A stretch of DNA of 64,000 bases. It comes from Shewanella violacea DSS12 (lineage in GTDB: Bacteria; Pseudomonadota; Gammaproteobacteria; Enterobacterales; Shewanellaceae). This document shows positions 35,313-47,921 of this stretch, piece after piece. The notes beneath the pieces are model-generated. The model made no database searches. It was not told the origin of the DNA and worked only from the letters and a program-made list of their open reading frames with translations. Made by a program: the position numbers and the translations under genes. Position 1 is the stretch's first letter. Each line of letters begins with the position of its first letter. The DNA lies in contig NC_014012.1 of NCBI RefSeq assembly GCF_000091325.1, positions 2,586,824 to 2,650,823 on the forward strand. The letters run 5' to 3'.

Positions 35313-35975
35313 ATGACGCAACAAACAATGTATTCAACAGCTACTTCTTCGCTAGAAATGAATAAGCTTCTAAAAAACACTTACATGCTACTTTCAATGA
35401 CATTAGCTTTCTCTGCCGTGTGTGCAGGACTAGCCATGACATTGGCCATAAGCCCCATGATGTCCCTCGGCCTATCGATTGGTAGTTTAGTCTTGTTATT
35501 TGTGACCTTGAAAAAAGCCGACACAGGTGCTGGCCTTTTTTGGGTATTTGCCTTTACCGGTATGCAAGGTGCGTCTCTTGGCTACATCCTCAATCATTAT
35601 GCAGGCATGGCCAACGGTCCTCAGTTAATTATGCAGGCCCTAGGGTTAACTTCGGTGGTTTTCGTCACTCTTTCTGGATACGCCATTACCACTAAGAAAG
35701 ATTTCTCCTTTATGCGTGGTTTCTTGATTGCCGGCCTAGTGATCGCAATCGTTGCGGGCATAGCAAATATCTTCATCGGCAGCGGTGTGGTATTTATGGC
35801 GTTGAATGCTGGTATTGCCTTACTCATGACTGGCTTCATTCTTTATGATACAAGCCGTATCGTAAACGGCGGTGAAACCAACTACATACGCGCAACTGTT
35901 TCTTTATACCTAGATTTTATCAACCTGTTTATTGCCCTGCTTCACCTTATGGGTATTGGCGGTAATGACGATTAA
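35313..35975 (+). CDS. yccA: Bax-inhibitor-1 family membrane protein YccA-like
   Basis: A 220-residue, seven-span inner-membrane protein of the BI-1/LFG family. It shows the YccA hallmarks LKNTYMLLSMTLAFSA near the N-terminus and GGETNYIRATVSLYLDFINL near the C-terminus. E. coli YccA is a slow substrate and modulator of the FtsH protease. GGAGAG lies just before the ATG. It precedes the tus genes; this neighbourhood resembles E. coli, where yccA lies beside tusE (yccK). A terminator at 36042 separates it from tusD. Confidence 0.9.
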   Translation: MTQQTMYSTATSSLEMNKLLKNTYMLLSMTLAFSAVCAGLAMTLAISPMMSLGLSIGSLVLLFVTLKKADTGAGLFWVFAFTGMQGASLGYILNHYAGMANGPQLIMQALGLTSVVFVTLSGYAITTKKDFSFMRGFLIAGLVIAIVAGIANIFIGSGVVFMALNAGIALLMTGFILYDTSRIVNGGETNYIRATVSLYLDFINLFIALLHLMGIGGNDD

Positions 35976-36041
35976 TGACAGCTGACAATGTGTTTATCTC
36001 TTAGGAAATAACACGTTTCAGTTTGCTTTAATGCGTTATAA

Positions 36042-36067
36042 TGGCCCCTTAATGGGGCTATTTTTTT
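36042..36067 (+). terminator. Terminator after yccA
   Basis: The stem TGGCCCC / GGGGCTA (one G-T pair) has a 5-base loop and is followed by seven T residues. Confidence 0.85.
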
Positions 36068-36117
36068 GCCCTTCTTAAAGTAATTACCTTAAGTCACAGC
36101 TATTTTTAAGTATAACC

Positions 36118-36507
36118 ATGAGCAAATTTATCATTCAGGTCAATGGCGCAGCTTATCCAAGTTCCGCCAGTTATAACGCCTACCATTTTACAAAGTCCGC
36201 CCTTGAATCGGGTCATGAGGTTATTCGTGTCTTCTTCTATCAAGATGGAGTGTTCAATACCAATGGCCTCAATAGCCCAGCATCCGATGAGTTTGACCTA
36301 ACACGAGCATGGGTTGCCTTATCAGAGAAATACCAAGTCGACTTGGTTAATTGTGTCTCTGCCGCATTAAGGCGAGGCATCATTTCTGAGACGGAAGCAA
36401 AAGAAAGTCACGTTTCCCATTGGAACATGCAAGCTCCCTTCACTATGGGTGGCTTAGGTGAACTGGTCACGGGTTTAGAAGTTGCTGACCGATTGGTGAG
36501 TTTTTAA
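36118..36507 (+). CDS. tusD: Sulfurtransferase TusD (DsrE family)
   Basis: A 129-residue subunit of the TusBCD complex, which passes persulfide sulfur from TusA to TusE for the 2-thiouridine modification of tRNA wobble bases. The conserved active cysteine is in LVNCVSAALRRGI (Cys79 region), and FFYQDGVFNTNGL with SPASDEFDL match E. coli TusD closely. It is the first gene of the cytoplasmic tusDCBE operon; its stop overlaps the tusC start by one base. Confidence 0.95.
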   Translation: MSKFIIQVNGAAYPSSASYNAYHFTKSALESGHEVIRVFFYQDGVFNTNGLNSPASDEFDLTRAWVALSEKYQVDLVNCVSAALRRGIISETEAKESHVSHWNMQAPFTMGGLGELVTGLEVADRLVSF

Positions 36508-36863
36508 TGAAGAAGTTAACGATTATTTTTCGCCGTGCTCCCCATGGTACAGCCCATGGCAGAGAAGCGCTGGATCTGGCCTTACTCAGTGCCAGTTTCG
36601 AGCAAGAGGTCAGTTTGATTTTTGTCGATGAGGGCGTACTCCATCTCATCACTGAGCAGCAACCTGAGCTTGCCGGAGCAAAAGACTATATTGCCACCTT
36701 CGGTGCCTTGGATTTGTACGATATAGAAACTGTATTGGTTTGTCAGAGCTCGCTGGAGCGTTTCGGACTGGCCGATAGTGAGTTGACCTTCTCGGTTGAT
36801 AGAGTCACAAGTGCAAGCATAACTGCCCAGTTACAGGCAGCAGACGAGGTTTTAGTTTTCTAA
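36507..36863 (+). CDS. tusC: Sulfurtransferase complex subunit TusC (DsrF family)
   Basis: A 118-residue DsrE/DsrF-fold protein (IIFRRAPHGTAHGREALDLA opening, VSLIFVDEGVLHL). It has the standard TusC length and is a structural partner in the TusBCD hexamer of the tRNA 2-thiouridine relay. It overlaps tusD and tusB by one base each, which indicates translational coupling. Confidence 0.94.
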   Translation: MKKLTIIFRRAPHGTAHGREALDLALLSASFEQEVSLIFVDEGVLHLITEQQPELAGAKDYIATFGALDLYDIETVLVCQSSLERFGLADSELTFSVDRVTSASITAQLQAADEVLVF

Positions 36864-37144
36864 TGATCTTACATCACATACAAACGTCACCAAATCAAGA
36901 TAATGCATTAATCTGTGCCATCAATTATGCAGACCAAGCAGACAGTATTTTGCTCTCAGGCAATGGTGTTTATGCCCTCTTAGAAGAGAAGTGGCAAGTG
37001 GCATTGCAAACTAAACAGATTTTTCTGCTTGAAAGCGACGTACAGGCTCGTGGACTCATTAAGCAACTCGGCAACTATGCCTGTATCGACCATAGCCAAT
37101 TTGTACAACAAGCGTTAATTCATAAGAAGGTGATCACCTGGTGA
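36863..37144 (+). CDS. tusB: Sulfurtransferase complex subunit TusB (DsrH family)
   Basis: A 93-residue DsrH-fold protein ([10 protein letters not shown] opening, [28 protein letters not shown]), close to the 95 residues of E. coli TusB. It is the third member of the TusBCD complex. Its stop overlaps the GTG start of tusE. Confidence 0.93.
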   Translation: MILHHIQTSPNQDNALICAINYADQADSILLSGNGVYALLEEKWQVALQTKQIFLLESDVQARGLIKQLGNYACIDHSQFVQQALIHKKVITW

Positions 37145-37476
37145 ACCACATAGATTATCAAGATAGAAAGATAGAGACAGATCATCAAGGCTACCTTAAG
37201 CAGGTCAGTGATTGGAATGAAGAGATTGCTGAGATCATCGCTAAAGGTGAAGATATTGAGCTTAGCGCAGCGCACTGGGAAGTGATTCGCTTCGTGCGTG
37301 ATTTCTACTTGGAATTTAAGACCAGCCCGGCGATTCGAGTTTTGGTCAAAGCCATCGGCCAGAAGTTAGGCGCAGATAAAGGCAACTCCAAATACCTGTA
37401 TACACTATTTCCGGTTGGACCGGCGAAACAGGCGACTAAAATAGCCGGCCTACCTAAACCTGCTAAGTGTATTTAG
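37141..37476 (+). CDS. tusE: Sulfur carrier TusE (DsrC family)
   Basis: A 111-residue DsrC/TusE protein. The penultimate cysteine of the mobile C-terminal arm (GLPKPAKCI, Cys110) accepts sulfur from TusBCD and delivers it to MnmA on tRNA. '[15 protein letters not shown]' and [15 protein letters not shown] are family signatures. The start is GTG, overlapping tusB. A hairpin at 37532 lies downstream. Confidence 0.95.
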   Translation: MNHIDYQDRKIETDHQGYLKQVSDWNEEIAEIIAKGEDIELSAAHWEVIRFVRDFYLEFKTSPAIRVLVKAIGQKLGADKGNSKYLYTLFPVGPAKQATKIAGLPKPAKCI

Positions 37477-37531
37477 TTTCAATCCCTTAAGACTATTCCT
37501 TTCTACTACCCCAGAAAATATAGCCAATAAA

Positions 37532-37568
37532 AAACCTCTAGGGAGCTTATAGAGCTCCATAGAGGTTT
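37532..37568. terminator. Bidirectional terminator between tusE and a leftward small gene
   Basis: An outer stem AAACCTCTA / TAGAGGTTT encloses a second stem GGAGCT / AGCTCC with loop TATAG. An A-run on the left gives a good T-run for the leftward small gene. On the + strand it lies 55 bp after tusE. Confidence 0.82.
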
Positions 37569-37582
37569 AATGATGGATGAGT

Positions 37583-37705
37583 TTAGATAATATTTTTTAA
37601 GATAATTATCGCCGCTTCCCCAAATGTAGCAAACATGATCACGCCAAACGCGCAGATGATCACCATATAGCTAAGCCATTGAAAGTAGCGCCTACCACTG
37701 TCCAT
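37583..37705 (-). CDS. Small membrane protein, unknown function
   Basis: A 40-residue open frame in the gap between tusE and serS. It begins MDSGRRYFQWLSYMVIICAF and ends EAAIIILKNII. A short basic, aromatic N-terminus is followed by one or two hydrophobic stretches (about 10-27 and 31-40). AGGAAGAG sits just before the ATG, and a terminator follows 15 bp after the stop. Together these make a real gene likely despite its size. I do not recognise the family. It reads in the same direction as serS but is separated from the serS stop by about 110 bp, since serS reads towards it. Confidence 0.65.
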   Translation of the reverse strand: MDSGRRYFQWLSYMVIICAFGVIMFATFGEAAIIILKNII

Positions 37706-37815
37706 TTGCTCTTCCTGTTTTGTCTTCTTGTTCTGATTATTAAAACAGTAGTGATTGACTCACTGTCACTCAGTCCAATAAGGACTCAGTGACATGAGTT
37801 AAATCATAGCTAATT

Positions 37816-39120
<1,305 letters not shown>

Positions 39121-39495
39121 TTAAATGCGAGAAAAAACCAACTGCTGTCCTAAATAGACCATGAATATACACAGGCATAGGTTCAGAGCGATATTTAAAA
39201 ATGCCTTTAACCAAGCACCACTCTGAATAAGTAACAGAGTTTCGTTGGAAAAAGTTGAAAATGTGGTGAGTGCGCCTAATAGCCCAACACCAACCAAAGC
39301 TTTAATTTCAGGACTGACTTCACTGACCTGACCTAAGGCATAAATAATGCCCATCATAAAAGAGCCTAGGATATTGACTAACAGTGTACCAAAAGGAAAT
39401 GCAGAGCCAAATAGCTGAAGCATGAAAATTGAGATCAGATAGCGAAAAACTGCACCAATTGCTCCCCCTAAGGCAACAAATACAACATTATTCAT
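39121..39495 (-). CDS. crcB: Fluoride-selective channel CrcB/Fluc
   Basis: A 124-residue, four-span dual-topology protein that exports fluoride. The conserved segments are [13 protein letters not shown] in TM1, [15 protein letters not shown] in TM2, and [12 protein letters not shown] in TM3, which includes the sodium-site and phenylalanine-box region. The ATG at 39495 matches the family start and has GAGG nine bases upstream; a GTG at 39510 would add five residues. It overlaps the end of rarA by 8 bases. No fluoride riboswitch is apparent because it sits inside the operon. Confidence 0.94.
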   Translation of the reverse strand: MNNVVFVALGGAIGAVFRYLISIFMLQLFGSAFPFGTLLVNILGSFMMGIIYALGQVSEVSPEIKALVGVGLLGALTTFSTFSNETLLLIQSGAWLKAFLNIALNLCLCIFMVYLGQQLVFSRI

Positions 39496-40819
39496 ACCGT
39501 TTAACCTCACTGTCCTTATCGAGCTGGGATAAATGCTCTAATTTAGCCTTGATCCGCTTCTCGAAACCATATTCAGTTGGATAATAAAATCGGCTCTGGG
39601 CTAATCTTTCTGGAAAATAGTTTTCGCCACTGGCATAGGCATTAGGTTCATCATGGGCATAACGATAACCTTCACCATAGCCTAGATCTTGCATCAACTG
39701 AGTGGGTGCGTTGCGTAGATGTTCTGGCACTGGGTCTTGACCCGTTTCTCGGGCCAGTTGACGGGCAGCTTTAAAGGCGGTGTAGACTGCATTACTCTTA
39801 GGCGCACTGGCGAGATACACCACGGCTTGTGCCAAGGCGCGCTCACCTTCAGATGGACCGACTCGATGAAAACATTCCCAAGCATTAAGTGCAACTGTCA
39901 TGGCGACGGGATCGGCATTACCAATATCTTCAGAGGCGATAGCAAGTAACCTACGTGCAATATAGAGAGGGTCGCAGCCCCCTTCTAACATTCGACAGAA
40001 CCAGTAAAGCGCAGCATCGGGGGCCGAGCCGCGAATAGACTTATGTACCGCAGAGATAAGATCGTAAAACTGATCGCCATTCTTATCGAAGCCTGCCAGT
40101 TGTTGACCGGCCACTTCAATGATCATCTGCTCGGTGAATGACTCACCATCGGCGATCATATCACTCATCAACTCGATAAGATTGAGGGCTTTTCGGGCAT
40201 CACCATCACACACATTGGCCAATTTTTCAGCCACTTCATCTGGGATGGTTAGCTGCCTCTTACCTAGACCACGCTCATCATCAATTAATGCCTGTCTGAC
40301 AATTTGAATGATCTCATCATTAGTCAGTCGCTTAATCAGATAGACTCGCGCCCGGGATAACAGAGCGTTGTTGATCTCGAATGAGGGATTTTCAGTGGTC
40401 GCGCCGATAAAAATGACCGTTCCATCTTCAATAAAGGGCAGGAAGGCATCTTGTTGACTCTTATTGAATCTGTGTACTTCATCGACGAAGAGTAAGGTTC
40501 GTTGGCCACGAGACTGAGCGACATTTTGAGCATGCTCGATGGCGGCTCGGATCTCCTTCACACCGGAAGTGACCGCTGAAATACGCTCAACATGAGCATT
40601 GGCATAATGAGCAACGAGTTCAGCCAGGGTGGTTTTACCCGTTCCCGGCGGTCCCCAAAACACCATCGAATGGGCGCGGCCCGCTTCCAGTGCTTTTCTA
40701 AGTGGCTTTCCCTCACCTAACAGATGAGATTGGCCTATGTATTGTTCCAGCACTTCGGGACGCATACGTGCGGCCAAAGGTCTGAAATCCGGGGCGAAAT
40801 CGAAACTAAAACTAGACAC
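39488..40819 (-). CDS. rarA: Replication-associated recombination ATPase RarA (MgsA)
   Basis: A 443-residue AAA+ protein related to clamp loaders and eukaryotic WRNIP1, acting at stalled replication forks. Walker A is [14 protein letters not shown], Walker [12 protein letters not shown], sensor 1 [11 protein letters not shown], and the C-terminal tetramerisation region includes EDIGNADP and YLASAPKSN. It lies between lolA and crcB as in many gammaproteobacteria (lolA-rarA-serS order in E. coli). A 15-bp gap follows lolA. Confidence 0.97.
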   Translation of the reverse strand: MSSFSFDFAPDFRPLAARMRPEVLEQYIGQSHLLGEGKPLRKALEAGRAHSMVFWGPPGTGKTTLAELVAHYANAHVERISAVTSGVKEIRAAIEHAQNVAQSRGQRTLLFVDEVHRFNKSQQDAFLPFIEDGTVIFIGATTENPSFEINNALLSRARVYLIKRLTNDEIIQIVRQALIDDERGLGKRQLTIPDEVAEKLANVCDGDARKALNLIELMSDMIADGESFTEQMIIEVAGQQLAGFDKNGDQFYDLISAVHKSIRGSAPDAALYWFCRMLEGGCDPLYIARRLLAIASEDIGNADPVAMTVALNAWECFHRVGPSEGERALAQAVVYLASAPKSNAVYTAFKAARQLARETGQDPVPEHLRNAPTQLMQDLGYGEGYRYAHDEPNAYASGENYFPERLAQSRFYYPTEYGFEKRIKAKLEHLSQLDKDSEVKRYE

Positions 40820-40834
40820 TTATCTCTCTTAGCC

Positions 40835-41461
40835 TTAATGAATGGCATTTAAGCGTTGATCGTCGATATCAACATCTTCAGGCACAGTAAACTTAAATAA
40901 TGACTTCTCTGCGTCTGTGATAGCCGTCTGCCCTGTCAGCTCAAATGAACTGACATTGCCCTGCTGATCTTCAAGTACCATCTGAGTCAAGGTCTTACCT
41001 TTGAAGCAGACTTTTACCGACTCTACACCAGCATCGACACTTTTAGGGTTAATATCGAAGCAGCCGTCTTTCGAGGTCACTGTATATTGTGCCCAGGTTT
41101 CCTTGTCTCTATGAACCAGCAAGGCTATAGGGGATGCGGTGATAGCTTGGTTAAGATCCATCACAGAAACCTGTTCGGCAAAAGGATTATAGATCCACAC
41201 ATCCGTGCCATCGGCGACTATGAGCGACTCATCAGGCTCTGTAAGATGCCAATAAAACTGATTTGGATAGGCTAAAGCGAATACTCCACTGCCTCTTTGG
41301 ATCTCTTTATTATTGATGTCTGTCACTACCTGACTGAAGTTTGCCTTTAGTGTGGCCACTTCTTCTAACTTTGCCTTTAGTGCAGATGACTCATCGGCAA
41401 TGGCAAGATTCGATGCCATAAAGGGCAGTGCCATTGCCAACAAGGTTAATGTTTTTCTCAT
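40835..41461 (-). CDS. lolA: Outer-membrane lipoprotein carrier LolA
   Basis: A 208-residue periplasmic chaperone that ferries lipoproteins from LolCDE to LolB. A signal peptide ends near NLAIA. Visible family features are [49 protein letters not shown] and FELTGQT. The start at 41461 has AAGGAAACAGC upstream and gives a proper signal peptide; an earlier in-frame codon at 41479 would add six residues. It lies between ftsK and rarA as in E. coli. Confidence 0.95.
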   Translation of the reverse strand: MRKTLTLLAMALPFMASNLAIADESSALKAKLEEVATLKANFSQVVTDINNKEIQRGSGVFALAYPNQFYWHLTEPDESLIVADGTDVWIYNPFAEQVSVMDLNQAITASPIALLVHRDKETWAQYTVTSKDGCFDINPKSVDAGVESVKVCFKGKTLTQMVLEDQQGNVSSFELTGQTAITDAEKSLFKFTVPEDVDIDDQRLNAIH

Positions 41462-41531
41462 GCTGTTTCCTTCCAACAAATTCTGTAATCACCTTAGGCC
41501 GACAGTTACATCCTGACAGGCCAAAGTATCG

Positions 41532-44045
41532 TTAATAGCTTTTAGGCGGAGGGGGTGCCAGCACCTCCCGATTACCGTTGCTTCCCTGAGAACTGACGAC
41601 TCCCTGAGCCTCCATCTGCTCAATAATACGTGCGGCGCGGTTATAACCTATCTTAAATTTACGCTGTACGCTCGAGATAGAACCTCTTCGAGTTTCAGTT
41701 ACAAAGGCGACCGCTTCGTCATAAAGCGCATCGGTATCATCTGACTCACTGGCCTCACCAGGCAAGAGAATCTGCTCGCCTTCAGAAGAACCATTTAGAA
41801 TTTCTTGGATATATTGAGGCTTGCCTCGGTTACGCCAATCTGCAACAACCGCGTGAACCTCATGATCGTCGATAAAGGCACCATGGACACGTATTGGCAA
41901 ACTGGTTCCAGGGGGAAGGTACAACATATCACCCATACCCAGTAAGGTTTCCGCGCCTTGTTGATCCAAAATGGTGCGAGAATCGATGCGACTCGACACC
42001 TGGAATGCCATTCGGGTCGGTATGTTTGCCTTAATCAGGCCAGTTATAACATCTACCGAAGGTCTCTGGGTAGCAAGAATCAAGTGGATCCCTGCTGCAC
42101 GAGCCTTCTGGGCAATACGTGCAATTAACTCTTCAACCTTCTTGCCTACAATCATCATCATATCGGCAAATTCATCGACGATAACCACGATTGAGGGTAA
42201 TTTTTCTAGTTCAGGTGCCTCAGGCTCCATGCTATCCGATGATTTCCACAGAGGATCAAATATTGGCGCTCCTGCAGCTTTAGCCTGTTTAATTTTTGAG
42301 TTATAGCCTTTAAGATTTCGTACGCCCAGGGCTGACATGAGCTTATATCTGCGCTCCATCTCTCCCACACACCAACGCAAGGAGTTAGCCGCCTCTTTCA
42401 TATCGGTAACGACTTCACACAATAAATGCGGAATACCTTCGTAAACTGAAAGCTCCAACATCTTGGGATCGATCATGATAAAACGTACGTCATCGGGGCC
42501 AGACTTATACAGTAAACTCGTGATCATCACGTTTACGCCGACTGATTTACCTGAGCCCGTAGTACCAGCAACCAACAAGTGAGGCATCTTACCTAAGTCC
42601 ACGACCACAGGATCACCGGCAATATCTTGTCCAAGCACCATACTAAGATGTGACTCATTCTCAGAAAATTCTTTACTGTCGAGTACATCGCGCATAAATA
42701 CGGTTTCACGGTACTTATTAGGCAATTCCAGTCCTACGTAGGATTTCCCTGGAATAACCTCAACAACACGAACACTCTCAGAAAGTAAGGAACGGGCTAA
42801 ATCTTTTGACAAGTTAGTGATCTTAGACGCTTTAACCCCAGGTGCTAACTCAAGCTCAAAACGTGTTACCACAGGACCTGGGAAAATTCCCATCACTTTT
42901 GCGACTATATTAAAATCGGCAAGCTTAGCTTCGACTAAGTCACCAACTTGTTCTAACTCCTCACGACTGATGGGGTTAGTCTTTCTATTAGGCACATCAA
43001 GCAGTGTGATACATGGCAGGGGCGTGATCGGTTTCTTAGCTTGTTCTACATTTTGTCCCGGCAGTACCACGATACCATCGACGATTTTGGCCTTCTCTTG
43101 TACTTGTGCCTTTACAGTATTTAGCTCTTGCTCTTGACCGACGGCGTTAGTAGAAGCGTTAACGTCTAAATTGCGAGTATGGCTATCTAGGCTAGTTGCG
43201 GCACTTGGCGTCTCGGTGACCAAGTCGCTATTCTGGGCTTGATAATGGGTTTCTGTTTTGTCTCTGGTTTGCTGAACGTGGATACTTGGCTCATGTCGAG
43301 TGGTAAAGTCAAGCTCATCATCGACGCCCTCCTCATCCCATTCATCTCTCTTGTCACGTTTCTCTTTAAATTTATCGAACACAGACATGAAGCCTAGAGT
43401 GTCTTCGGTCTCAGAGCCGCGGCTTCTAAAGCGCTCGGGTAATCCACGTAATTGATTATAGGTCCAGATGGCACCGACTCCGGTAAAATCGATAATGGTG
43501 AGCCAACTGATCCCTGTTAATAAGGTAAAACCGGCACCTACGAAACAAAGTAATAAGAGTGTCGTACCTAACTGGTTGAAATAAGGCAGCATAGCATCAC
43601 GGATCACATCACCGGAAACACCACCAGCAGAAAACTCATAGATGTCATTGATATTCATACTGCCTAGCGCTGCTAGACTGAAAACCATGACTAGAAAACC
43701 TATTAACCTGAGTCCCACTGAGAAATAGTCAATTTCTAATAACTTATGAGTACGCTTAAACAACAGCCACCCTGTCATTGCTACAATAATAGGAATGATA
43801 TAAGCGCTGTATCCAAAGAAATAGAACAGGACATCAGCCATCCAGGCTCCTACCGCTCCAGTAACATTCTTAATATCTCCTTCAAAATTAGACTGGCTCC
43901 AGCCAGGATCGGAAGAATCGAAACTACTGAGAGACAGAAGAATATATGTTGCCAGCATGCAGCATAAGATGAGGCTTCCCTCTAAAAGACGTTGCACTCC
44001 GTTGAGTGTTTTTACGCTATTACCCTTAACCAAATGAAAACCCAT
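41532..44045 (-). CDS. ftsK: DNA translocase FtsK
   Basis: An 837-residue septal DNA pump. Four or five N-terminal membrane segments (about 20-195) anchor it at the divisome. The Pro/Gln-type linker is short (about 210-340; E. coli has a linker of roughly 600 residues), hence the smaller protein. The motor carries Walker [14 protein letters not shown], Walker [13 protein letters not shown] and [16 protein letters not shown]. The C-terminal gamma winged helix ([20 protein letters not shown]) reads KOPS sites and activates XerCD at dif. No strong ribosome site precedes the first ATG, so the exact start is uncertain by a few residues. Confidence 0.95.
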   Translation of the reverse strand: MGFHLVKGNSVKTLNGVQRLLEGSLILCCMLATYILLSLSSFDSSDPGWSQSNFEGDIKNVTGAVGAWMADVLFYFFGYSAYIIPIIVAMTGWLLFKRTHKLLEIDYFSVGLRLIGFLVMVFSLAALGSMNINDIYEFSAGGVSGDVIRDAMLPYFNQLGTTLLLLCFVGAGFTLLTGISWLTIIDFTGVGAIWTYNQLRGLPERFRSRGSETEDTLGFMSVFDKFKEKRDKRDEWDEEGVDDELDFTTRHEPSIHVQQTRDKTETHYQAQNSDLVTETPSAATSLDSHTRNLDVNASTNAVGQEQELNTVKAQVQEKAKIVDGIVVLPGQNVEQAKKPITPLPCITLLDVPNRKTNPISREELEQVGDLVEAKLADFNIVAKVMGIFPGPVVTRFELELAPGVKASKITNLSKDLARSLLSESVRVVEVIPGKSYVGLELPNKYRETVFMRDVLDSKEFSENESHLSMVLGQDIAGDPVVVDLGKMPHLLVAGTTGSGKSVGVNVMITSLLYKSGPDDVRFIMIDPKMLELSVYEGIPHLLCEVVTDMKEAANSLRWCVGEMERRYKLMSALGVRNLKGYNSKIKQAKAAGAPIFDPLWKSSDSMEPEAPELEKLPSIVVIVDEFADMMMIVGKKVEELIARIAQKARAAGIHLILATQRPSVDVITGLIKANIPTRMAFQVSSRIDSRTILDQQGAETLLGMGDMLYLPPGTSLPIRVHGAFIDDHEVHAVVADWRNRGKPQYIQEILNGSSEGEQILLPGEASESDDTDALYDEAVAFVTETRRGSISSVQRKFKIGYNRAARIIEQMEAQGVVSSQGSNGNREVLAPPPPKSY

Positions 44046-44167
44046 AAAAAGATGAAGATAGGTGAGCTTAAGATACCAAATATGACAGGCATTTGCAGTG
44101 ATTTAGCCTAGTTATCAGCTAATTTTTTATGATAAACCATCCTAGTGGATAATTTATAAGCGAAAAA

Positions 44168-44193
44168 AAAGGAGCCATAGTTGGCTCCTTTTT
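44168..44193 (-). terminator. Terminator of lrp
   Basis: The stem AAAGGAGCCA / TGGCTCCTTT has a 4-base loop and a long A-run on its left, giving a T-run for the leftward lrp gene 20 bp upstream. Confidence 0.88.
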
Positions 44194-44212
44194 GGCACGC
44201 TACTCTCCGAGC

Positions 44213-44719
44213 CTATAAAGTTTCGGCTGTAACGTTGATTGCAACTTTATTAGTTTGCTTAACCTCTTCCATCACTACGTAAGTACGAGTGTCAGAAACG
44301 GATGGCAATTTAAGTAAAGTTTCACCTAATAAGCGACGATAGGCAGACATATCTGATACACGTGTTTTCAACAAATAGTCGAAATCTCCAGAAACCAAAT
44401 GACATTCTTGTATGTCATCCAATAACTGAACTGCACGATTAAATTTATCAAATACTTCTGAACTATCACGATTCAGTGTAATTTCCACAAACACTAGTAA
44501 TGAAGCACCCAAAAAATGGGGATTCACTAATGCGGTATATCCACTGATATACCCCTGCTTCTCGAGTCTTTTAACTCTCTCAAGGCAAGGTGTGGGGCTT
44601 AAACCTACTCGTTTAGACAGTTCAACATTAGAAATGCGTCCGTCGGTCTGTAACTCATTAAGTATATTTCGATCTATGCGATCTAAGTCTTTTATAGGAC
44701 TCTTTTTATTATTAAGCAT
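44213..44719 (-). CDS. lrp: Leucine-responsive regulatory protein Lrp
   Basis: A 168-residue feast/famine regulator. The helix-turn-helix is NVELSKRVGLSPTPCLERVK and the RAM effector domain starts near 75 (LVFVEITL, VSGDFDYLLKTRV). The wording is very close to E. coli Lrp, the global regulator of amino-acid metabolism. It lies 180 bp from the divergent alanine dehydrogenase gene, a classic Lrp/AsnC target arrangement, so control of ald is likely. The divergent gap is AT-rich. Confidence 0.95.
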   Translation of the reverse strand: MLNNKKSPIKDLDRIDRNILNELQTDGRISNVELSKRVGLSPTPCLERVKRLEKQGYISGYTALVNPHFLGASLLVFVEITLNRDSSEVFDKFNRAVQLLDDIQECHLVSGDFDYLLKTRVSDMSAYRRLLGETLLKLPSVSDTRTYVVMEEVKQTNKVAINVTAETL

Positions 44720-44899
44720 ATTATTAACCTTGCTTTATCACTAAAACAACATTTATCACTACGTATGTCAAAAGTTCAGCAGCATATACTGCTGAACTAA
44801 TACTATACTAGATTTCCCTGAATTAATCACGTTCAGGACACGACAAAATAACAATTTAACCCATAAATCATGGGTTTTTATGCAGATTGAGGCTCGAAG

Positions 44900-46015
44900 A
44901 TGATAATTGGTGTACCTAAAGAAATCAAAAACCACGAGTATCGTGTTGGTATGGTGCCTTCTAGTGTTCGTGAATTGACTAGTAAAGGTCATGAAGTATT
45001 CATTGAAACAAACGCGGGTAACGGAATTGGTTTTACAGATCAAGATTATATAGATGTTGGCGCATCCATACTTGCTACTGCAAAAGAAATATTTGCAGTA
45101 GCTGAAATGATCGTAAAAGTGAAAGAACCACAAGCAGTAGAACGTGCTATGTTGCGTGAAGATCAAGTGCTATTCACCTATTTGCACTTGGCTCCAGATC
45201 TTCCCCAAACTGAAGATTTAATCAAAAGTGGATCAGTTTGTATTGCCTATGAAACAGTCACCGATGACCGTGGCACCCTTCCCCTACTCGCTCCTATGTC
45301 AGAAGTAGCTGGTCGTATGTCAATCCAAGCTGGTGCTATGGCCCTTGAGAAATCAATGGGTGGACGTGGCATGCTTCTTGGCGGCGTACCCGGTGTTGAG
45401 CCAGCTAAAGTGGTTATTATCGGTGGCGGTATGGTTGGTACCAATGCAGCACAAATGGCTGTAGGTCTTGGTGCCGATGTCGTGATTTTAGACCGTAGCA
45501 TAGATGCACTTCGTCGCCTCAATGCTCAATTTGATAATCGCGTTAAAGCCATCTACTCCACTGCCGATGCTATCGAAAAGCATGTATTGGAAGCCGATCT
45601 CGTTATTGGTGGTGTTCTTGTTCCAGGTGCTGCCGCGCCAAAACTTGTGACTAAAGAGCATATCGCAAAAATGAAGCCTGGTTCGGCCATTGTCGATGTC
45701 GCCATCGACCAAGGTGGTTGTATCGAGACCTCTCACGCGACGACACATGAAGATCCTACTTATATCGTAGATGAAGTGGTGCATTACTGTGTAGCCAACA
45801 TGCCTGGCGCTGTAGCTCGTACGTCAACTTTTGCACTTAACAATGCCACACTGCCGTACATCATTAAGCTTGCCGATCTAGGTTATAGAAAAGCCCTTAT
45901 CCAAGATAAGCATCTACTCAATGGCTTAAACGTCATGCACGGTAAGATCACCTGTAAAGAAGTTGCAGAGGCTTTAAATCTCGAATTTGTTGAGCCAAAA
46001 ATCTTACTCAACTAA
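44900..46015 (+). CDS. ald: Alanine dehydrogenase
   Basis: A 371-residue NAD-dependent enzyme interconverting L-alanine and pyruvate plus ammonia. The catalytic lysine lies in VKVKEP (Lys75) and the histidine in YLHLAPD (His96). The Rossmann nucleotide site is VVIIGGGMVGTNAAQMAVGLG. 'EIKNHEYRVGMVPSSVREL' opens the family. The length is normal. Divergent from lrp; Lrp probably senses alanine or leucine and adjusts expression. A terminator follows at 46041. Confidence 0.97.
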   Translation: MIIGVPKEIKNHEYRVGMVPSSVRELTSKGHEVFIETNAGNGIGFTDQDYIDVGASILATAKEIFAVAEMIVKVKEPQAVERAMLREDQVLFTYLHLAPDLPQTEDLIKSGSVCIAYETVTDDRGTLPLLAPMSEVAGRMSIQAGAMALEKSMGGRGMLLGGVPGVEPAKVVIIGGGMVGTNAAQMAVGLGADVVILDRSIDALRRLNAQFDNRVKAIYSTADAIEKHVLEADLVIGGVLVPGAAAPKLVTKEHIAKMKPGSAIVDVAIDQGGCIETSHATTHEDPTYIVDEVVHYCVANMPGAVARTSTFALNNATLPYIIKLADLGYRKALIQDKHLLNGLNVMHGKITCKEVAEALNLEFVEPKILLN

Positions 46016-46040
46016 TTCACTAGAATAAGTTTGTGATACA

Positions 46041-46065
46041 AAAGGGAGCTTAGGCTCCCTTTTTT
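46041..46065 (+). terminator. Terminator after ald
   Basis: The stem AAAGGGAGC / GCTCCCTTT has loop TTAG and is followed by a T-run. Confidence 0.9.
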
Positions 46066-46082
46066 CGATTAGCACAATCTAA

Positions 46083-47117
<1,035 letters not shown>

Positions 47118-47145
47118 CTCGCGCTCTTTCAGTTAGTCATTTAGA

Positions 47146-47176
47146 AATAGTAGGCTATTGCCTACTATTTTTTTGC
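47146..47176 (+). terminator. Terminator after trxB
   Basis: AATAGTAGGC pairs with GCCTACTATT around TATT and is followed by a T-run of seven. Confidence 0.92.
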
Positions 47177-47220
47177 CTGTAATTTGATACAACTGCTTTC
47201 AATAACTAAATTACAGGCAT

Positions 47221-47245
47221 AAAAAAAGGGACCCAAAGGTCCCTT
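47221..47245 (-). terminator. Terminator of the thrS-infC-rpmI-rplT operon
   Basis: AAAGGGACC / GGTCCCTTT with a 4-base loop; the leftward transcript ends in six or more T residues, about 20 bp after the rplT stop. Confidence 0.92.
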
Positions 47246-47266
47246 TAATCAAGATGAATCAACTAA

Positions 47267-47626
47267 TTACTTAGCTAATGCGTCTTTTGCTTTTTCAACT
47301 AAAGTTGTAAATACAACTTTGTCGAATACAGCGATGTCAGCTAGGATCTTACGATCGATTTCAATAGAGGCTTTTTTCAAACCATTAATGAAACGACTGT
47401 AAGAAAGACCATTTTGACGAGCTGCCGCATTGATACGTGCAATCCAAAGTTGACGGAATTGACGTTTCTTCTGACGACGGTCACGGTAAGCATATTGACC
47501 AGCTTTTGTTACTGCTTGCTTTGCAACACGGTAAGTACGTGAGCGAGCTCCGTAATAACCTTTGGCTAGTTTCAGTACTTTCTTGTGACGAGCACGAGCG
47601 GTTACACCACGCTTAACTCTAGGCAT
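47267..47626 (-). CDS. rplT: Ribosomal protein L20
   Basis: A 119-residue, very basic large-subunit protein needed for early 50S assembly ([52 protein letters not shown]). In E. coli L20 represses its own operon at translation level. It is last in the infC-rpmI-rplT group, 17 bp after rpmI. Unlike in E. coli, pheST does not follow; a terminator and the convergent trxB do. Confidence 0.99.
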   Translation of the reverse strand: MPRVKRGVTARARHKKVLKLAKGYYGARSRTYRVAKQAVTKAGQYAYRDRRQKKRQFRQLWIARINAAARQNGLSYSRFINGLKKASIEIDRKILADIAVFDKVVFTTLVEKAKDALAK

Positions 47627-47643
47627 TGTTTATTGCTCCTTTA

Positions 47644-47838
47644 TTAAGCGTATGGTAGTTGACGTGCAATTGCTGGCATGTCGGCTTTGCTAACTAAACA
47701 TTTAGCACGTAAGTGACGTTTACGCTTAGTGCTTTTCTTGGTCAAGATGTGACGTAAATGAGCTTGCTTACGTTTGAAACCATTGGCGGTTTTCTTAAAA
47801 CGCTTCGCTACACCCTTGTCAGTTTTCATTTTAGGCAT
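47644..47838 (-). CDS. rpmI: Ribosomal protein L35
   Basis: A 64-residue basic protein ([35 protein letters not shown]). Standard length and standard place between infC and rplT; translation is probably coupled to L20 feedback control. Confidence 0.99.
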   Translation of the reverse strand: MPKMKTDKGVAKRFKKTANGFKRKQAHLRHILTKKSTKRKRHLRAKCLVSKADMPAIARQLPYA

Positions 47839-47921
47839 TGCTAAAACTCCGCATTGGGATATTAATAAAACGCAAGGCGAGCAGAGACCTTAACGATCCC
47901 TACTACTTTTATTAGGCCTTA

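Noticed and set aside
39496..39510. Longer CrcB starting at GTG 39510
   Set aside because: The five extra residues are not usual for the family and the ATG at 39495 has the better spaced ribosome site.
44768..45166. Leftward aromatic-rich open frame opposite ald
   Set aside because: Antisense to the well-supported alanine dehydrogenase gene, with implausible Phe/Tyr/Cys-rich composition.
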